A DNA stretch of 64,000 nt from an uncultured Pseudoruegeria sp. Lineage in GTDB: Bacteria > Pseudomonadota > Alphaproteobacteria > Rhodobacterales > Rhodobacteraceae. A program made the translations under genes and the position numbers. This document shows positions 17,474-26,682 of this stretch, piece after piece (within the stretch, counting starts at the first letter, position 1; each line of letters begins with the position of its first letter). The stretch spans positions 62,001 to 126,000 of the forward strand of contig CANMJD010000003.1 of NCBI GenBank assembly GCA_947498155.1, written 5' to 3'. The notes under the pieces were generated by a model. That model searched no databases, had not been told where the DNA came from, and saw only the letters and a list, made by a program, of their open reading frames with translations.

Positions 17474-20400
17474 TCTGCTTCTCCCCTTCTTTGTCATAGA
17501 ACACCGGATCAACGATCCGCGCCTCGACAAAAGTCTTGTCAGGTTTCCCGAAACGGATCACCTCACCCATGCGATCCGGTCCGTTATGCACCAGCCCCAT
17601 GGCGATGCCTTTGCCCAATGTCGGCGAATAATAGGTCGAGGTCACACGCCCGAACATATTGGCTTGGCTGTTTTCATTCTCGCCTTCGTCAATGGCATAA
17701 CAGCCATCGGGCAGCACCGATCCATCCACGGTTTCAAGGCCGACAAGCTGCCAACGATCCGGATTATCCATATAGCTGCGCGCCTGTGCGCGTTTGCCCA
17801 GATAATCCTCTTTCTTTTTGCTCAGCGCCCAATGCAGCCCCAAATCCTGCGGGATCACCGTGCCGTCGGTTTCATCGCCGATCATGATAAAGCCCTTTTC
17901 GGCGCGCATGATATGCAACGCTTCCGTGCCATAGGGTTGCATGCCATAGGCCGACCCGACCTCGCGCAGCGCGTCCCAGAACGCCTGCCCCTGCGAGGCG
18001 GGAACGGCGATTTCATAGGATAGCTCACCCGAGAAAGATATGCGGTAAACCCGCGTGTCAAACCCACCGATTTTACCATCCGCCCATGCCATAAACGGCA
18101 AGGCCTCCTTAGAGACATCCATGCCCCCCATCGCCTGCAACACCTTGCGCGCATCCGGCCCGACCACGGCGATCTGGGCATATTGTTCGGTCAGATTGGC
18201 AACATAGACTTTCCAGTCCCACCACTCGGTTTGCAGCCATTCCTCCATCCATTGATGGATGCGGTCAGCACCACCCGATGTGGTGTGGCAAAGCCATGTA
18301 TCCTCATCGATGTGGGCGACAACGCCATCATCTGACAGAAAGCCGTTCTCGTTACACATCAGCCCGTAGCGGCAACGGCCAACCTTAAGCGTGCTCATCA
18401 TATTGGTGTAGAGCATATCAAGGAACTTGCCCGCATCCGGCCCTTTGACCACCAGCTTGCCAAGGGTAGAGGCATCCAGCAGGCCAACGCGTTTGCGGGT
18501 GTTGAGCACTTCGCGATGCACGGCCTGCTCCACCGTTTCACCGGCCTGTTGATAGGCATAGGGACGCCGCCAATGGCCAACCGGTTCCCAGACCGCGCCA
18601 TGGGTGTCATGCCACTCATGCATTGGGGTTTGGCGCAGGGGTTGAAAGATTTCATCCCGTGCTTCACCGGCAATCGCGCCCATGGAAATTGGTGTGTACG
18701 GCGGGCGGAAGGTCGTGGTGCCGACCTGCGGAATATCGGCCCCCAAACTATCAGCAAGGATGGCCAGCCCGTTGATGTTGCTCAGCTTTCCCTGATCGGT
18801 TGCCATGCCAAGCGTGGTGTAACGCTTGGTATGTTCAACACTTTCATAGCCTTCGCGGGCGGCCAGTTGCACATCGCTGACCTTGACGTCATTCTGGAAG
18901 TCCAGCCACATTTTCATCCGCAGATCATAGGACGCGCCCTGCGGCATCATCCAGACCGGGGCCATCGGATCGCAGGGTTCTTCGGCGGCTTTTGGCGCGG
19001 CAAAGCGCCGTGGGATATGGCCGCTGGCTTTGGCCGCAGCCTTACCGGCCGCATCGGCGTTTTCCAATACCGCGCCGGTTGTCATATCACCCGAAGCGAT
19101 GCCTGCGGTCATGACGAAGGCCGCGCCAGTATCACCGGTTGGCGCACGCGTCGGGTCCGGCTTAAAGAAAGCGTGATCTTCATCCCACGTCAGTTTGCCC
19201 CCGCAATGGGACCACAGATGCACCACCGGCGACCAGCCGCCTGACATGGCAACCGCGTCACATTTAATCTCTTCGATAATCGAGCCTTCGCCCGCTTGCA
19301 GGCAAAGCTGAACCCCCTCGACCCGTTTGTGCCCTTTGACTTTGGCGATGCCTTTGCCGGTTTCCACCCGAATGCCCATCTGCAGGGCTTTGGTCGCCAA
19401 GGGCGAGGTCACAATCGGGCGGGCGTCGATAATCGCGGGCACATCTAGCCCGGATTGTTTCAGCGCAATAGCGGTGCGATAGGCATCATCATTATTGGTC
19501 ACAACGACCGTTCGGTCACCGACAGAAACGCCGTAGTTAACCATATAATCGCGCACCGCAGAGGCCAGCATTACACCGGGCACATCATTACCCGCAAAAG
19601 AAAGCGGCCGTTCAATCGCGCCGGTGGCGGTGATGATTTGCTTGGCCCGAATACGCCAGAGCCGGTGTCGCGGCAGACCCGCATCGGGCTGATGATCGCC
19701 AAGCCGCTCATATCCCAATGCATAGCCATGATCATAGATCCCGGCCCCCATCATGCGGGTGCGGATCGTGACATTATCCATTTTATCAAGGATTTGCAGC
19801 GTGTCTCCTACCCAGATTTCAGCGGATTTTCCGTCAATCTCGGCCCCGTCAACCGGTGCGCGCCCGCCCCAATGGGGGGTCTGCTCCATCAACAGGACCT
19901 TGGCACCGGAATCGCCTGCAGATTTGGCGGCTTGCAATCCCGCGATACCGCCGCCGATGATCAGCACATCGACAAAGGCGTAAAAATGTTCGTAGCGATC
20001 GGCGTCTTTATCCTTGGGGGCTTTGCCCAGACCGGCAGAGTGGCGGATCACCGGTTCAAAGACATGTTTCCACGCAAAACGCGGCGCCATGAAGGTTTTA
20101 TAGTAGAAACCGGCGGGCAGAATCCGCGCCATGGAATTGTTGATTTCACCGACGTCAAATTCAAGGCTGGGCCAGTGGTTTTGTGTGCTGGCGCTCAGCC
20201 CGTCGAATAATTCGGTGGTTGTCACCCGTTGGTTAGGCTCAAATCGCTTGCCCTGCCCCAAACCGACCAGCGCGTTGGGTTCTTCCGCACCCGAGGCCAC
20301 AACCCCGCGCGGGCGGTGGTATTTGAAGGAGCGGCCCAGCAGCATCTGGTCATTGGCCAAAAGCGCCGAAGCCAGCGTGTCGCCTTGATAGCCCTGCAGG

Positions 20401-20477
20401 CGTTTGCCGTTAAAGGTAAATTCCATGCGGGTATCGCGGTTGACCAAACGGCCCTGTGTGGCGAGGCGTGTGCTCAT
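17466..20477 (-). CDS. soxA: Sarcosine oxidase alpha subunit
   Basis: A 1003-residue subunit. The N-terminal part has a ferredoxin-like fold opening (MEFTFNGKRLQGYQGDTLASALLAN) and a dinucleotide-binding domain with IIGGGIAGLQAAKSAGDSG (about 173-191). The C-terminal third (about 600-1003) is a GcvT-like tetrahydrofolate-binding domain (RVGLLDASTLGKLVVKGPDAGKFLDML, FSGELSYEIAVP, EALHIMRAEKGFIMIGDETDG). The complex demethylates sarcosine and passes the one-carbon unit to tetrahydrofolate as methylene-THF. It sits between soxD and soxG. Length and domain order are normal for heterotetrameric enzymes. Confidence 0.97.
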   Translation of the reverse strand: MSTRLATQGRLVNRDTRMEFTFNGKRLQGYQGDTLASALLANDQMLLGRSFKYHRPRGVVASGAEEPNALVGLGQGKRFEPNQRVTTTELFDGLSASTQNHWPSLEFDVGEINNSMARILPAGFYYKTFMAPRFAWKHVFEPVIRHSAGLGKAPKDKDADRYEHFYAFVDVLIIGGGIAGLQAAKSAGDSGAKVLLMEQTPHWGGRAPVDGAEIDGKSAEIWVGDTLQILDKMDNVTIRTRMMGAGIYDHGYALGYERLGDHQPDAGLPRHRLWRIRAKQIITATGAIERPLSFAGNDVPGVMLASAVRDYMVNYGVSVGDRTVVVTNNDDAYRTAIALKQSGLDVPAIIDARPIVTSPLATKALQMGIRVETGKGIAKVKGHKRVEGVQLCLQAGEGSIIEEIKCDAVAMSGGWSPVVHLWSHCGGKLTWDEDHAFFKPDPTRAPTGDTGAAFVMTAGIASGDMTTGAVLENADAAGKAAAKASGHIPRRFAAPKAAEEPCDPMAPVWMMPQGASYDLRMKMWLDFQNDVKVSDVQLAAREGYESVEHTKRYTTLGMATDQGKLSNINGLAILADSLGADIPQVGTTTFRPPYTPISMGAIAGEARDEIFQPLRQTPMHEWHDTHGAVWEPVGHWRRPYAYQQAGETVEQAVHREVLNTRKRVGLLDASTLGKLVVKGPDAGKFLDMLYTNMMSTLKVGRCRYGLMCNENGFLSDDGVVAHIDEDTWLCHTTSGGADRIHQWMEEWLQTEWWDWKVYVANLTEQYAQIAVVGPDARKVLQAMGGMDVSKEALPFMAWADGKIGGFDTRVYRISFSGELSYEIAVPASQGQAFWDALREVGSAYGMQPYGTEALHIMRAEKGFIMIGDETDGTVIPQDLGLHWALSKKKEDYLGKRAQARSYMDNPDRWQLVGLETVDGSVLPDGCYAIDEGENENSQANMFGRVTSTYYSPTLGKGIAMGLVHNGPDRMGEVIRFGKPDKTFVEARIVDPVFYDKEGEKQNV

Positions 20478-20511
20478 TGGTGCGACTCCCTTTGTGGTGC
20501 GGCGGCGGCGC

Positions 20512-20560
20512 GGGGGGCTGTCTGCCCCCCAAACCCCCCGAGGATATTTTCAGAACAAAG
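20512..20560 (+). repeat. Interspersed GC-palindrome / GGATATTT element, copy 2
   Basis: GGGGGG (20512-20517) and CCCCCC (20525-20530) flank a seven-base loop, and CCCCCCGAGGATATTTTCAG then AACAAAG follows. It sits in the gap between soxD and soxA, inside an operon. The core matches the copy at 285-340 in reverse orientation. Confidence 0.55.
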
Positions 20561-20565
20561 CAGGC

Positions 20566-20895
20566 TCATGGCGCGGTCTCCGCAGTGAAGCCGGGGCGTT
20601 TTTTGGCGATTTTCTCGAGCAACTCTTGAGGCGGCTCTGTGGTTTGGGCGGGGTATGTGCCGAAAACTTCGAGCGTCATGGTGCAGCGGGCGGCGTGGAA
20701 CCACTTTCCGCAGCCGTTTGCGTGGCGCCAACGTTCAAAGTTCACGCCTTTGGGGTTCTTGCGGGTGAAGAGATAGCTTTGAAAATCCGCATCCGTTGAG
20801 TCTGGCCCGAACCGCGTCAGGTGCGCTTCGCCACCAGCGGTGAGTTCAGATTCTTCGGCGGCAACACCGCAATAGGGGCAGGTCAGGATCAGCAT
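20566..20895 (-). CDS. soxD: Sarcosine oxidase delta subunit
   Basis: A 109-residue subunit with the zinc site of SoxD: Cys6 and Cys9 in TCPYCG, His58 and Cys62 in WRHANGCGKWFHAARC. Text such as FQSYLFTRKNPKGVNFERW is characteristic. It has a structural role in the heterotetramer. The gene lies between soxB (40 bases away) and soxA (88 bases away); the latter gap holds an interspersed repeat. Confidence 0.93.
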   Translation of the reverse strand: MLILTCPYCGVAAEESELTAGGEAHLTRFGPDSTDADFQSYLFTRKNPKGVNFERWRHANGCGKWFHAARCTMTLEVFGTYPAQTTEPPQELLEKIAKKRPGFTAETAP

Positions 20896-20935
20896 GGCAG
20901 TACCTCGACAATAGCTTTCTTAGGATGGTCAAACA

Positions 20936-22180
20936 TTAATGCGCCACCCCAGCTGCAACGCTTTCATCGATAAAGCGTCCTTCGGTAAAGCGGTTCAGGC
21001 CAAAGGCATCCGTCAGCGGAGACTGGCCTTTGGCCACTAGTTCGGCCATCCCCCAGCCAGAGCCGGGAATGGCTTTGAACCCACCGGTGCCCCAGCCGCA
21101 GTTCACAAAGACGCCCTCAACCGGAGTTTTGGACAGGATCGGCGAGCGGTCCCCGGTAACATCCACAATCCCGCCCCATTGGCGCAGCATCTTCAGCCGC
21201 GAGATCATCGGGAAGGTTTCCACAAGGGCGCGCACGGTTTCTTCAATATGATGAAAACTGCCGCGCTGGGTGTAGTTATTAAAGGCATCCGTGCCACCGC
21301 CGATGACCATTTCGCCCTTATCGGACTGGCTCATGTAGCCATGCACCGTATTGGCCATGACCACCACATCCATGCAGGGTTTGATCGGCTCTGACACCAG
21401 AGCCTGAAGCGCCACAGATTCCACTGGCAGCCGGAAACCCGCCTTATGGGCCAGATCAGAGCAATGCCCTGCCACGACCATTGCCAGCTTATCGCAGTCT
21501 ATCGCGCCTTTGCTGGTATCGACCCCAACGACCTTGCCGCCTTCAGAGCGCACGCCGGTGACTTCGCATTGCTGGATGATATCCATCCCCATATCCGAAC
21601 AGGCGCGCGCATAGCCCCAGGCCACCGCATCATGGCGTGCGGTGCCGCCACGGGCCTGCCAAAGCGCGCCCAAAACCGGATAGCGCGGGCCGTCGATATT
21701 CATGATCGGGCAAAGCTCTTTCACCCGTTGCGGGCCGATGAATTCGGTTTGCACCCCTTGAAACGCATTGGCCGCCGCGGTGCGTTTATAGCCGCGCACC
21801 TCATGTTCGGTCTGGGCCAGCATCATCACCCCGCGCGGGCTGAACATGACGTTGTAGTTCAGATCCTGCGACATGGTTTCATACAGGCTGCGGGCCTTTT
21901 CATAGATCGCAGCGGATGGATCTTGCAGATAATTAGAGCGGATTATCGTGGTGTTGCGTCCGGTATTGCCTCCGCCGAGCCAGCCTTTTTCCAGAATGGC
22001 CACATTCTTGATGCCGAAATTCTTGCCCAGATAAAAGGCGGTTGCCAAGCCATGACCGCCCGCGCCGACGATGATGACGTCATATTTCTTTTTCGGTTGC
22101 GCCGCCGCCCAGGCACGGGACCAGCCTTGATGGCCATTCAGCGCCTGTCGGGCAATCGCAAAGGCAGAATATCGTTTCAT
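20936..22180 (-). CDS. soxB: Sarcosine oxidase beta subunit
   Basis: A 414-residue flavoprotein, the catalytic subunit. It has the FAD motif IIVGAGGHGLATAFYLG (about 34-50) and LEKGWLGGGNTGRNTTIIRSNY. The stretch RGGTARHDAVAWGYARACSDMG contains the histidine expected to hold covalent FMN in this family. FVNCGWGTGGFKAIPGSGW near the end closes the FAD site. The ATG at 22180 (MKRYSAFAIARQAL) has GGAG upstream; the frame extends 30 codons further without support. First gene of soxBDAG, diverging from ccmI across a 210-base gap. No folate or glycine cleavage genes accompany the operon here. Confidence 0.96.
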   Translation of the reverse strand: MKRYSAFAIARQALNGHQGWSRAWAAAQPKKKYDVIIVGAGGHGLATAFYLGKNFGIKNVAILEKGWLGGGNTGRNTTIIRSNYLQDPSAAIYEKARSLYETMSQDLNYNVMFSPRGVMMLAQTEHEVRGYKRTAAANAFQGVQTEFIGPQRVKELCPIMNIDGPRYPVLGALWQARGGTARHDAVAWGYARACSDMGMDIIQQCEVTGVRSEGGKVVGVDTSKGAIDCDKLAMVVAGHCSDLAHKAGFRLPVESVALQALVSEPIKPCMDVVVMANTVHGYMSQSDKGEMVIGGGTDAFNNYTQRGSFHHIEETVRALVETFPMISRLKMLRQWGGIVDVTGDRSPILSKTPVEGVFVNCGWGTGGFKAIPGSGWGMAELVAKGQSPLTDAFGLNRFTEGRFIDESVAAGVAH

Positions 22181-22390
22181 GGGCACTCCGAATCCGTTTG
22201 CGCGAGTAGTTCGCATATCAAATAGGTTTTGGTATATTGACGCGGCTTGCAAGCCCTCTGATGCGGCCAAATCCGCGCATTCTGCGACATCAGCGAAATC
22301 ACCTTGCCGTCAGGGTGTGGCGCTTTGTACCTTTTGGCGCTTGCCAAACCTATATACATCACCAAGAAGGAATTTTGTCGGAGAATTTGC

Positions 22391-23611
22391 ATGATCTTCT
22401 GGGCTGTTGTTATCGCATTGGGTGTCGGGGTTCTGGCCCTGCTGTTGCGGGCCTTGTTGCAAGGCACGGTAACGCCCTCACAGGAACACCCCGATTTGCT
22501 GGTTTACCGTCAACAGCTCGAGGCCATCGATGCCGAAGTAGCCCGCGGTGTTCTGGCCTCGGATGAGGCAGAGCGCGGACGTCTGGAGATCAAACGCCGG
22601 TTGCTGGATGCCGATCGCACGCTGCGCGGCGAAGATAATAATCAGCCCGCCCCTGCCATTGCCAATCGGGTGATGGGGGCGGGCATGGCAGCCCTTGTTC
22701 TGGGCGGCGGGTTCCTATTGTATAATGATCTGGGCGCGCCGGGCTATCCGGATATGCCGCTGCAATCCCGTATCGACATGGCGCAGGACATCCGCGACAG
22801 CCGCCCAAGTCAGGCCGAAGCCGAAGCCGCCACCACCCTGCCCGCAATTGCTGCAGACCCAGCCCATATCGCTTTGGTCGAAAAGCTGCGCAGCGCCATT
22901 GCCGAGCGGCCCGATGATATCCGCGGCCATCAGCTTTTGGCCGTGAATGAGGCCTCGCTGGGCAATTATGCCGCCGCCCACACCGCTCAGGCGCGGGTGA
23001 TTGAGCTACGCGGTGATGCGGCGGCTGCCAGTGATTACAGTGCTTTGGCGGATATGCTTATTCTGGCGGCGGGGGGCTATGTGTCGCCCGAGGCAGAAGC
23101 CGCCCTGACCGAGGCCTTGCGGCGCAACCCCGCCGATGGCAGCGCGCTGTATTATTCCGCGCTGATGATGATGCAGACCGGTCGGCCCGATATGGGCTTT
23201 GGCATATGGCGTGATCTTCTGGCTGGAAGTCAGGAAACCGATCCTTGGGTGTCGCCAATTCTGGCGCAAATCGATGAGGCCGCCATGCGCGCCGGTGTCG
23301 AGTATACCGCACCAAGCTTCGGCGCTGACGTGGCCGGACCGGATGCAGATGACATTGCCAATGCGTCCCAAATGGAGGACGCAGATCGTCAGGCGATGAT
23401 TGAGGGCATGGTCTCGGGTCTGTCTGACCGGCTTGCCACCCAGGGCGGTACACCGGCGGAATGGGCGCAATTGATCCGCGCGCAGGGCGTGTTAGGCCAA
23501 ACCGCGCAGGCAGCGGCTGTCTGGGCCAATGCGCAAGAAGTATTCGCCGATGCGCCAGAGGCCATCGCCGCAATCCGTGTCGCAGCAGAGCAAGCCGGAG
23601 TGGCAGAATGA
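22391..23611 (+). CDS. ccmI: Cytochrome c maturation protein CcmI
   Basis: A 406-residue protein with an N-terminal membrane helix (FWAVVIALGVGVLALLLRALL), a cytoplasmic segment (LLVYRQQLEAIDAEVARGVL), a second helix (MGAGMAALVLGGGFLLYNDLG), and a periplasmic domain with TPR-like repeats. CcmI holds apocytochrome c and delivers it to the CcmFH heme ligation complex. I chose the ATG at 22391, with GGAG seven bases upstream; the open frame extends 29 codons further but those residues do not fit. Its stop overlaps the ruvX start (ATGA). Confidence 0.9.
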   Translation: MIFWAVVIALGVGVLALLLRALLQGTVTPSQEHPDLLVYRQQLEAIDAEVARGVLASDEAERGRLEIKRRLLDADRTLRGEDNNQPAPAIANRVMGAGMAALVLGGGFLLYNDLGAPGYPDMPLQSRIDMAQDIRDSRPSQAEAEAATTLPAIAADPAHIALVEKLRSAIAERPDDIRGHQLLAVNEASLGNYAAAHTAQARVIELRGDAAAASDYSALADMLILAAGGYVSPEAEAALTEALRRNPADGSALYYSALMMMQTGRPDMGFGIWRDLLAGSQETDPWVSPILAQIDEAAMRAGVEYTAPSFGADVAGPDADDIANASQMEDADRQAMIEGMVSGLSDRLATQGGTPAEWAQLIRAQGVLGQTAQAAAVWANAQEVFADAPEAIAAIRVAAEQAGVAE

Positions 23612-24081
23612 TCTTTGAAGATATTGAAAGCTTTGCACAAAACCTGCCCGCTATGCAGGCGATTGCCGGTCTGGATTTTGGCGAAAAGACCATAGGCGTG
23701 GCGGTGTCGGACAGTTTTCTATCCGTCGCCAGCCCGCTGGAAACCATCCGCCGCAAGAAATTCACCCTTGATGCCGAGGCCCTGATGCAGATTGTGGCGC
23801 ACCGCAATATCGCTGGTCTGGTGCTGGGCCTGCCACGCAATATGGATGGCTCCGAGGGGCCGCGCTGTCAGAAAACCCGCGCCTTTGCGCGAAATTTGGG
23901 ACGGTTGACCGATATTCCCATAACCTACTGGGATGAACGTCTGTCCACGGTAGCGGCCGAACGCTCTTTGCTGGAATCCGATACATCACGCAAGCGGCGC
24001 GCCGAGGTGATTGACCACATCGCTGCGGGTTATATTCTGCAAGGGGCGCTGGATCGCCTGTCACATCTGAAACGGGGATAA
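23608..24081 (+). CDS. ruvX: RuvX/YqgF putative pre-16S rRNA nuclease
   Basis: A 157-residue RNase H-fold protein: AGLDFGEKTIGVAVSD provides the first acidic residue, GLPRNMDGSEGPRCQKTRAFA the conserved loop and WDERLSTVAAER the next acidic site, ending with DHIAAGYILQGALD. Family members process the 5' end of 16S rRNA and were earlier proposed as Holliday junction resolvases. Translation is coupled to ccmI through an ATGA overlap. A frame reading back to 23461 only shadows ccmI. Confidence 0.92.
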   Translation: MIFEDIESFAQNLPAMQAIAGLDFGEKTIGVAVSDSFLSVASPLETIRRKKFTLDAEALMQIVAHRNIAGLVLGLPRNMDGSEGPRCQKTRAFARNLGRLTDIPITYWDERLSTVAAERSLLESDTSRKRRAEVIDHIAAGYILQGALDRLSHLKRG

Positions 24082-24087
24082 ACAGAT

Positions 24088-24318
24088 ATGGCCGATGACA
24101 TCTGGAATCGCGACGAAATCCAAAGCCCCTGCATCAAAATCTGCGTCATCCACCCCGAAGAACGGCTGTGCACTGGCTGTTTACGCAGCATCGACGAGAT
24201 TACCCAATGGTCAAAAATCAGCAATGAAGCCCGCGCCGAGATCATGGCAGAATTGCCCGCACGCGCGCCACGTTTGAAAAAACGGCGGGGGGGGCGTGCG
24301 GCCCGTTTGACGCGATAG
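24088..24318 (+). CDS. DUF1289 small Cys-containing protein
   Basis: A 76-residue protein with the DUF1289 pattern: SPCIKICVIHPEERLCTGCLRSIDEITQWSKIS, in which four cysteines (two in PCIKIC, two in LCTGC) probably bind zinc or another metal, followed by the helix NEARAEIMAELPAR. The basic tail KKRRGGRAARLTR is encoded through a run of eight G bases (24287-24294). It follows ruvX by six bases and ends that operon. Molecular function is not known. Confidence 0.88.
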   Translation: MADDIWNRDEIQSPCIKICVIHPEERLCTGCLRSIDEITQWSKISNEARAEIMAELPARAPRLKKRRGGRAARLTR

Positions 24319-24454
24319 TCGGTATTTCTGCCTGACAGGTGTATCGGCAGTCAGGGATGTATCGCGCCTCCGCTTTATGTACTGCTGCGGGCAGGTTTTC
24401 CTGTTTTTCGCGGGTATCCCTTTTGAAGCGTCACAGCAACCACGGCGGCAGGAT

Positions 24455-24907
24455 ATGCAGCGCAACACCTTCTCCATTCGTCAGCTTGATCTGCCAGATT
24501 CCGATGCGGTGGCGATGATCTCTCGCATATCTCGCCACCATTTTTTACCCTATCTGCCGGATCTCCATAGTTTACAGGAAGATCAGGCATTTTTCCGTCA
24601 CCATGTTTTTCAGCAATATACCGTCTGGGGGGCAGAGCAGAACGGGGCGCTTGTCGGGTTTTGTGCGTATAAAGTAGGCTGGCTCGATCATCTATATCTG
24701 CTGCCTGATCATGTCGGGAAATCCATCGGCACGGCCCTATTGAACAAGGCCAAAGCGCATCAGGACAGGCTTCAGCTTTGGGTCTTTCAGCAAAACACAC
24801 GGGCGATTGATTTTTACCAGCGACACGGGTTTTCTTTGCACAAGGAAACCGACGGGGCGGCAAACGAAGAGAAAACGCCCGATGCGCTTTATGTCTGGCG
24901 CGCGTGA
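24455..24907 (+). CDS. GNAT family N-acetyltransferase
   Basis: A 150-residue acetyltransferase. HLYLLPDHVGKSIGTALLNKAKAH is the acetyl-CoA-binding motif A (the Q/RxxGxG loop here HVGKSIG), and RAIDFYQRHGFSLHKETDG is the usual motif B with the Tyr-Gln-Arg-His-Gly-Phe turn. The substrate is not predictable. The start is set at the ATG 24455, AGGA lying just before it, which gives a normal GNAT length; upstream codons look non-coding. It stands alone between DUF1289 and a methyltransferase. Confidence 0.8.
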   Translation: MQRNTFSIRQLDLPDSDAVAMISRISRHHFLPYLPDLHSLQEDQAFFRHHVFQQYTVWGAEQNGALVGFCAYKVGWLDHLYLLPDHVGKSIGTALLNKAKAHQDRLQLWVFQQNTRAIDFYQRHGFSLHKETDGAANEEKTPDALYVWRA

Positions 24908-25009
24908 TCCCCGGCGGTGAATGCAGGGACATTTGGCAAAAATCTGTGACTTCCGATCTTCATTGATCAAAGATGGGTTCGATTGCCCCACCCGAAAAAG
25001 AGGACCGCA

Positions 25010-25783
25010 ATGCAAAAGGATTACGTTTCAATCAACCGCGATCTTTGGGATGCCGATGCACCGCATTGGATTGCCGCCGGAGAGCGGCTCTGGCACGCCA
25101 AAACGCCTCAATGGGGTAACTGGGGCGAAGCCGAGAGCAAACTTGGCCTTCTGGCAGAGGATTTAGCCGATAAAGACGCCATCGAACTGGGCTGTGGCAC
25201 CGGTTATATCTCTGGCTGGATGACGCGGCGCGGCGCACGGGTCACCGCGATTGATGTCTCGGCTGAACAGTTGAAAACTGCCCGCCGCCTGGCAAATGAA
25301 CAAGGGGCCGATATCCGGTTTATCCAAGGGGATGCGGAAAAAACCGGCCTGCCCGACGCCTCTTTTGATTTTGCGATCTCTGAATATGGCGCTGCGATCT
25401 GGTGCGTACCGTCCCTTTGGCTGCGCGAGGCCTGGCGGTTATTGCGTCCCGGTGGGGCTTTGGTGTTTCTGGGAAATCATCCGCTCTCGCTAATCTGTGC
25501 GCCCCAAAACGGGGCCCCCTGCGACTATCAACTCCATCGCCCTTATAAGGACATGTGGGGCGCGGATTGGACCACGGTTGAGATCGAACCCAGTGGCATC
25601 TGCTTTAACCTCACCCTTGCGGATTGGATGGCGCTGTTTGCCGACATCGGCTTTACCGTCGAAAGATATCAGGAAGTCTATGCCCCCGAGCATGCCAACG
25701 ATCAACGCGGTGAAGTTCCGGCGGCGTGGGCCAAAAAATATCCGGTAGAACAGGTCTGGCACTTGCGAAAAGCGGCAGGTTAA
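25010..25783 (+). CDS. Class I SAM-dependent methyltransferase
   Basis: A 257-residue enzyme with the SAM-binding motif I AIELGCGTGYISGWMTRRGARVTAIDVS (about 61-88), motif II around ADIRFIQGDAEKTGLPDASFDFAIS, and the downstream LRPGGALVFLG strand. It resembles Methyltransf_11 type enzymes with small-molecule or lipid substrates. The ATG at 25010 has AAGAGGA upstream. WDADAPHWIAAGERLW near the start is a conserved lead-in helix. No neighbour reveals the substrate. Confidence 0.85.
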   Translation: MQKDYVSINRDLWDADAPHWIAAGERLWHAKTPQWGNWGEAESKLGLLAEDLADKDAIELGCGTGYISGWMTRRGARVTAIDVSAEQLKTARRLANEQGADIRFIQGDAEKTGLPDASFDFAISEYGAAIWCVPSLWLREAWRLLRPGGALVFLGNHPLSLICAPQNGAPCDYQLHRPYKDMWGADWTTVEIEPSGICFNLTLADWMALFADIGFTVERYQEVYAPEHANDQRGEVPAAWAKKYPVEQVWHLRKAAG

Positions 25784-25813
25784 CCCCGCTTTTCGCGCAG
25801 CCTTAGGGATGAT

Positions 25814-26539
25814 CTATTCAGACAACCAGACTTTGGCGGCATCAAACTGTGCCGCTTCAAAGTATTCGACCTCGGCCCGCAGGAACTTAGACGCCAGTTT
25901 TTCCGCCATCTCCTGCCAGCGTTTATTGCCCACCATCGCCAGTTTTTCGGGCACCTTATAGTGATCGCGCACCAGAGCAAAATGGCTTGCCATCGCGCCG
26001 ACCCCCAGCCAGCCGTCAAATTCACGCAGATCCAGCAACAGCTTCACGCTATCACGCTCAGCCATCAGGTTGTCCAGTTCGTCATCTACATCGGCATAGG
26101 CGGCCCGTTCCAAAGACCCGATCAGCTGTATCTGCAGCACATCATTGCCCAAATCACGCATATGGATGGTGCCAAGGGATTCCGACAACCACAGGCGCGC
26201 GTCCTGTTCGTCGCTCAGATCAAACGATTTAACCGGACAGGGAAACATAAAGCCGATGGCACGCGTCATGCCGTGCACCCAGCCCAGATCACTGACCAGC
26301 GCAATCCGCTCAAAACCGTTCCAATGTTTTAGGCCAAGCTTTGCATCATCAAAGAGAGCCTGTGCCGAATAGCCCTCAAAGCCCGGGCCGATCTGCATCA
26401 GCAAGCGCACGGTCTCATGGTTTATCAGTGTGGCTTCCAAGGCCGGAAGCAGCACGTTTTCATAATCGTCGCTGGAAATCTTACCGGTCAATTTCGCGTG
26501 GATCACCCCGTCCGAGGTATCGCCAAGAAGTTCAATCAT
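25814..26539 (-). CDS. Double SpoIIAA-like (STAS-fold) protein
   Basis: A 241-residue soluble protein made of two similar halves. Residues about 1-115 have the SpoIIAA-like pattern (GVIHAKLTGKISSDDYENVLLPALEATL, then WNGFERIALVSDLGWVHGM, ending DARLWLSE). Residues about 120-241 repeat it (VLQIQLIGSLERAAYADVDDELDNLM, then KLAMVGNKRWQEMAEKL, ending AKVWLSE). Single-domain members of this family occur in proteobacteria and resemble anti-sigma factor antagonists and Sec14-like folds; function is unproven. GGAG sits upstream of the ATG at 26539. The matching ends argue for internal duplication. Confidence 0.75.
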   Translation of the reverse strand: MIELLGDTSDGVIHAKLTGKISSDDYENVLLPALEATLINHETVRLLMQIGPGFEGYSAQALFDDAKLGLKHWNGFERIALVSDLGWVHGMTRAIGFMFPCPVKSFDLSDEQDARLWLSESLGTIHMRDLGNDVLQIQLIGSLERAAYADVDDELDNLMAERDSVKLLLDLREFDGWLGVGAMASHFALVRDHYKVPEKLAMVGNKRWQEMAEKLASKFLRAEVEYFEAAQFDAAKVWLSE

Positions 26540-26682
26540 TTGCCATCTCCGCTCTGTAATCACTGTATCAATGATCTAGAAGGTAAGAACGGCACACCGT
26601 TGTTTCAATTCAACCGCGACAGAAGGCCACTTTGGGCAGGTATTCCTGCCAATTCCCCACACCTCGCTTTGGCAGCTCTGAG

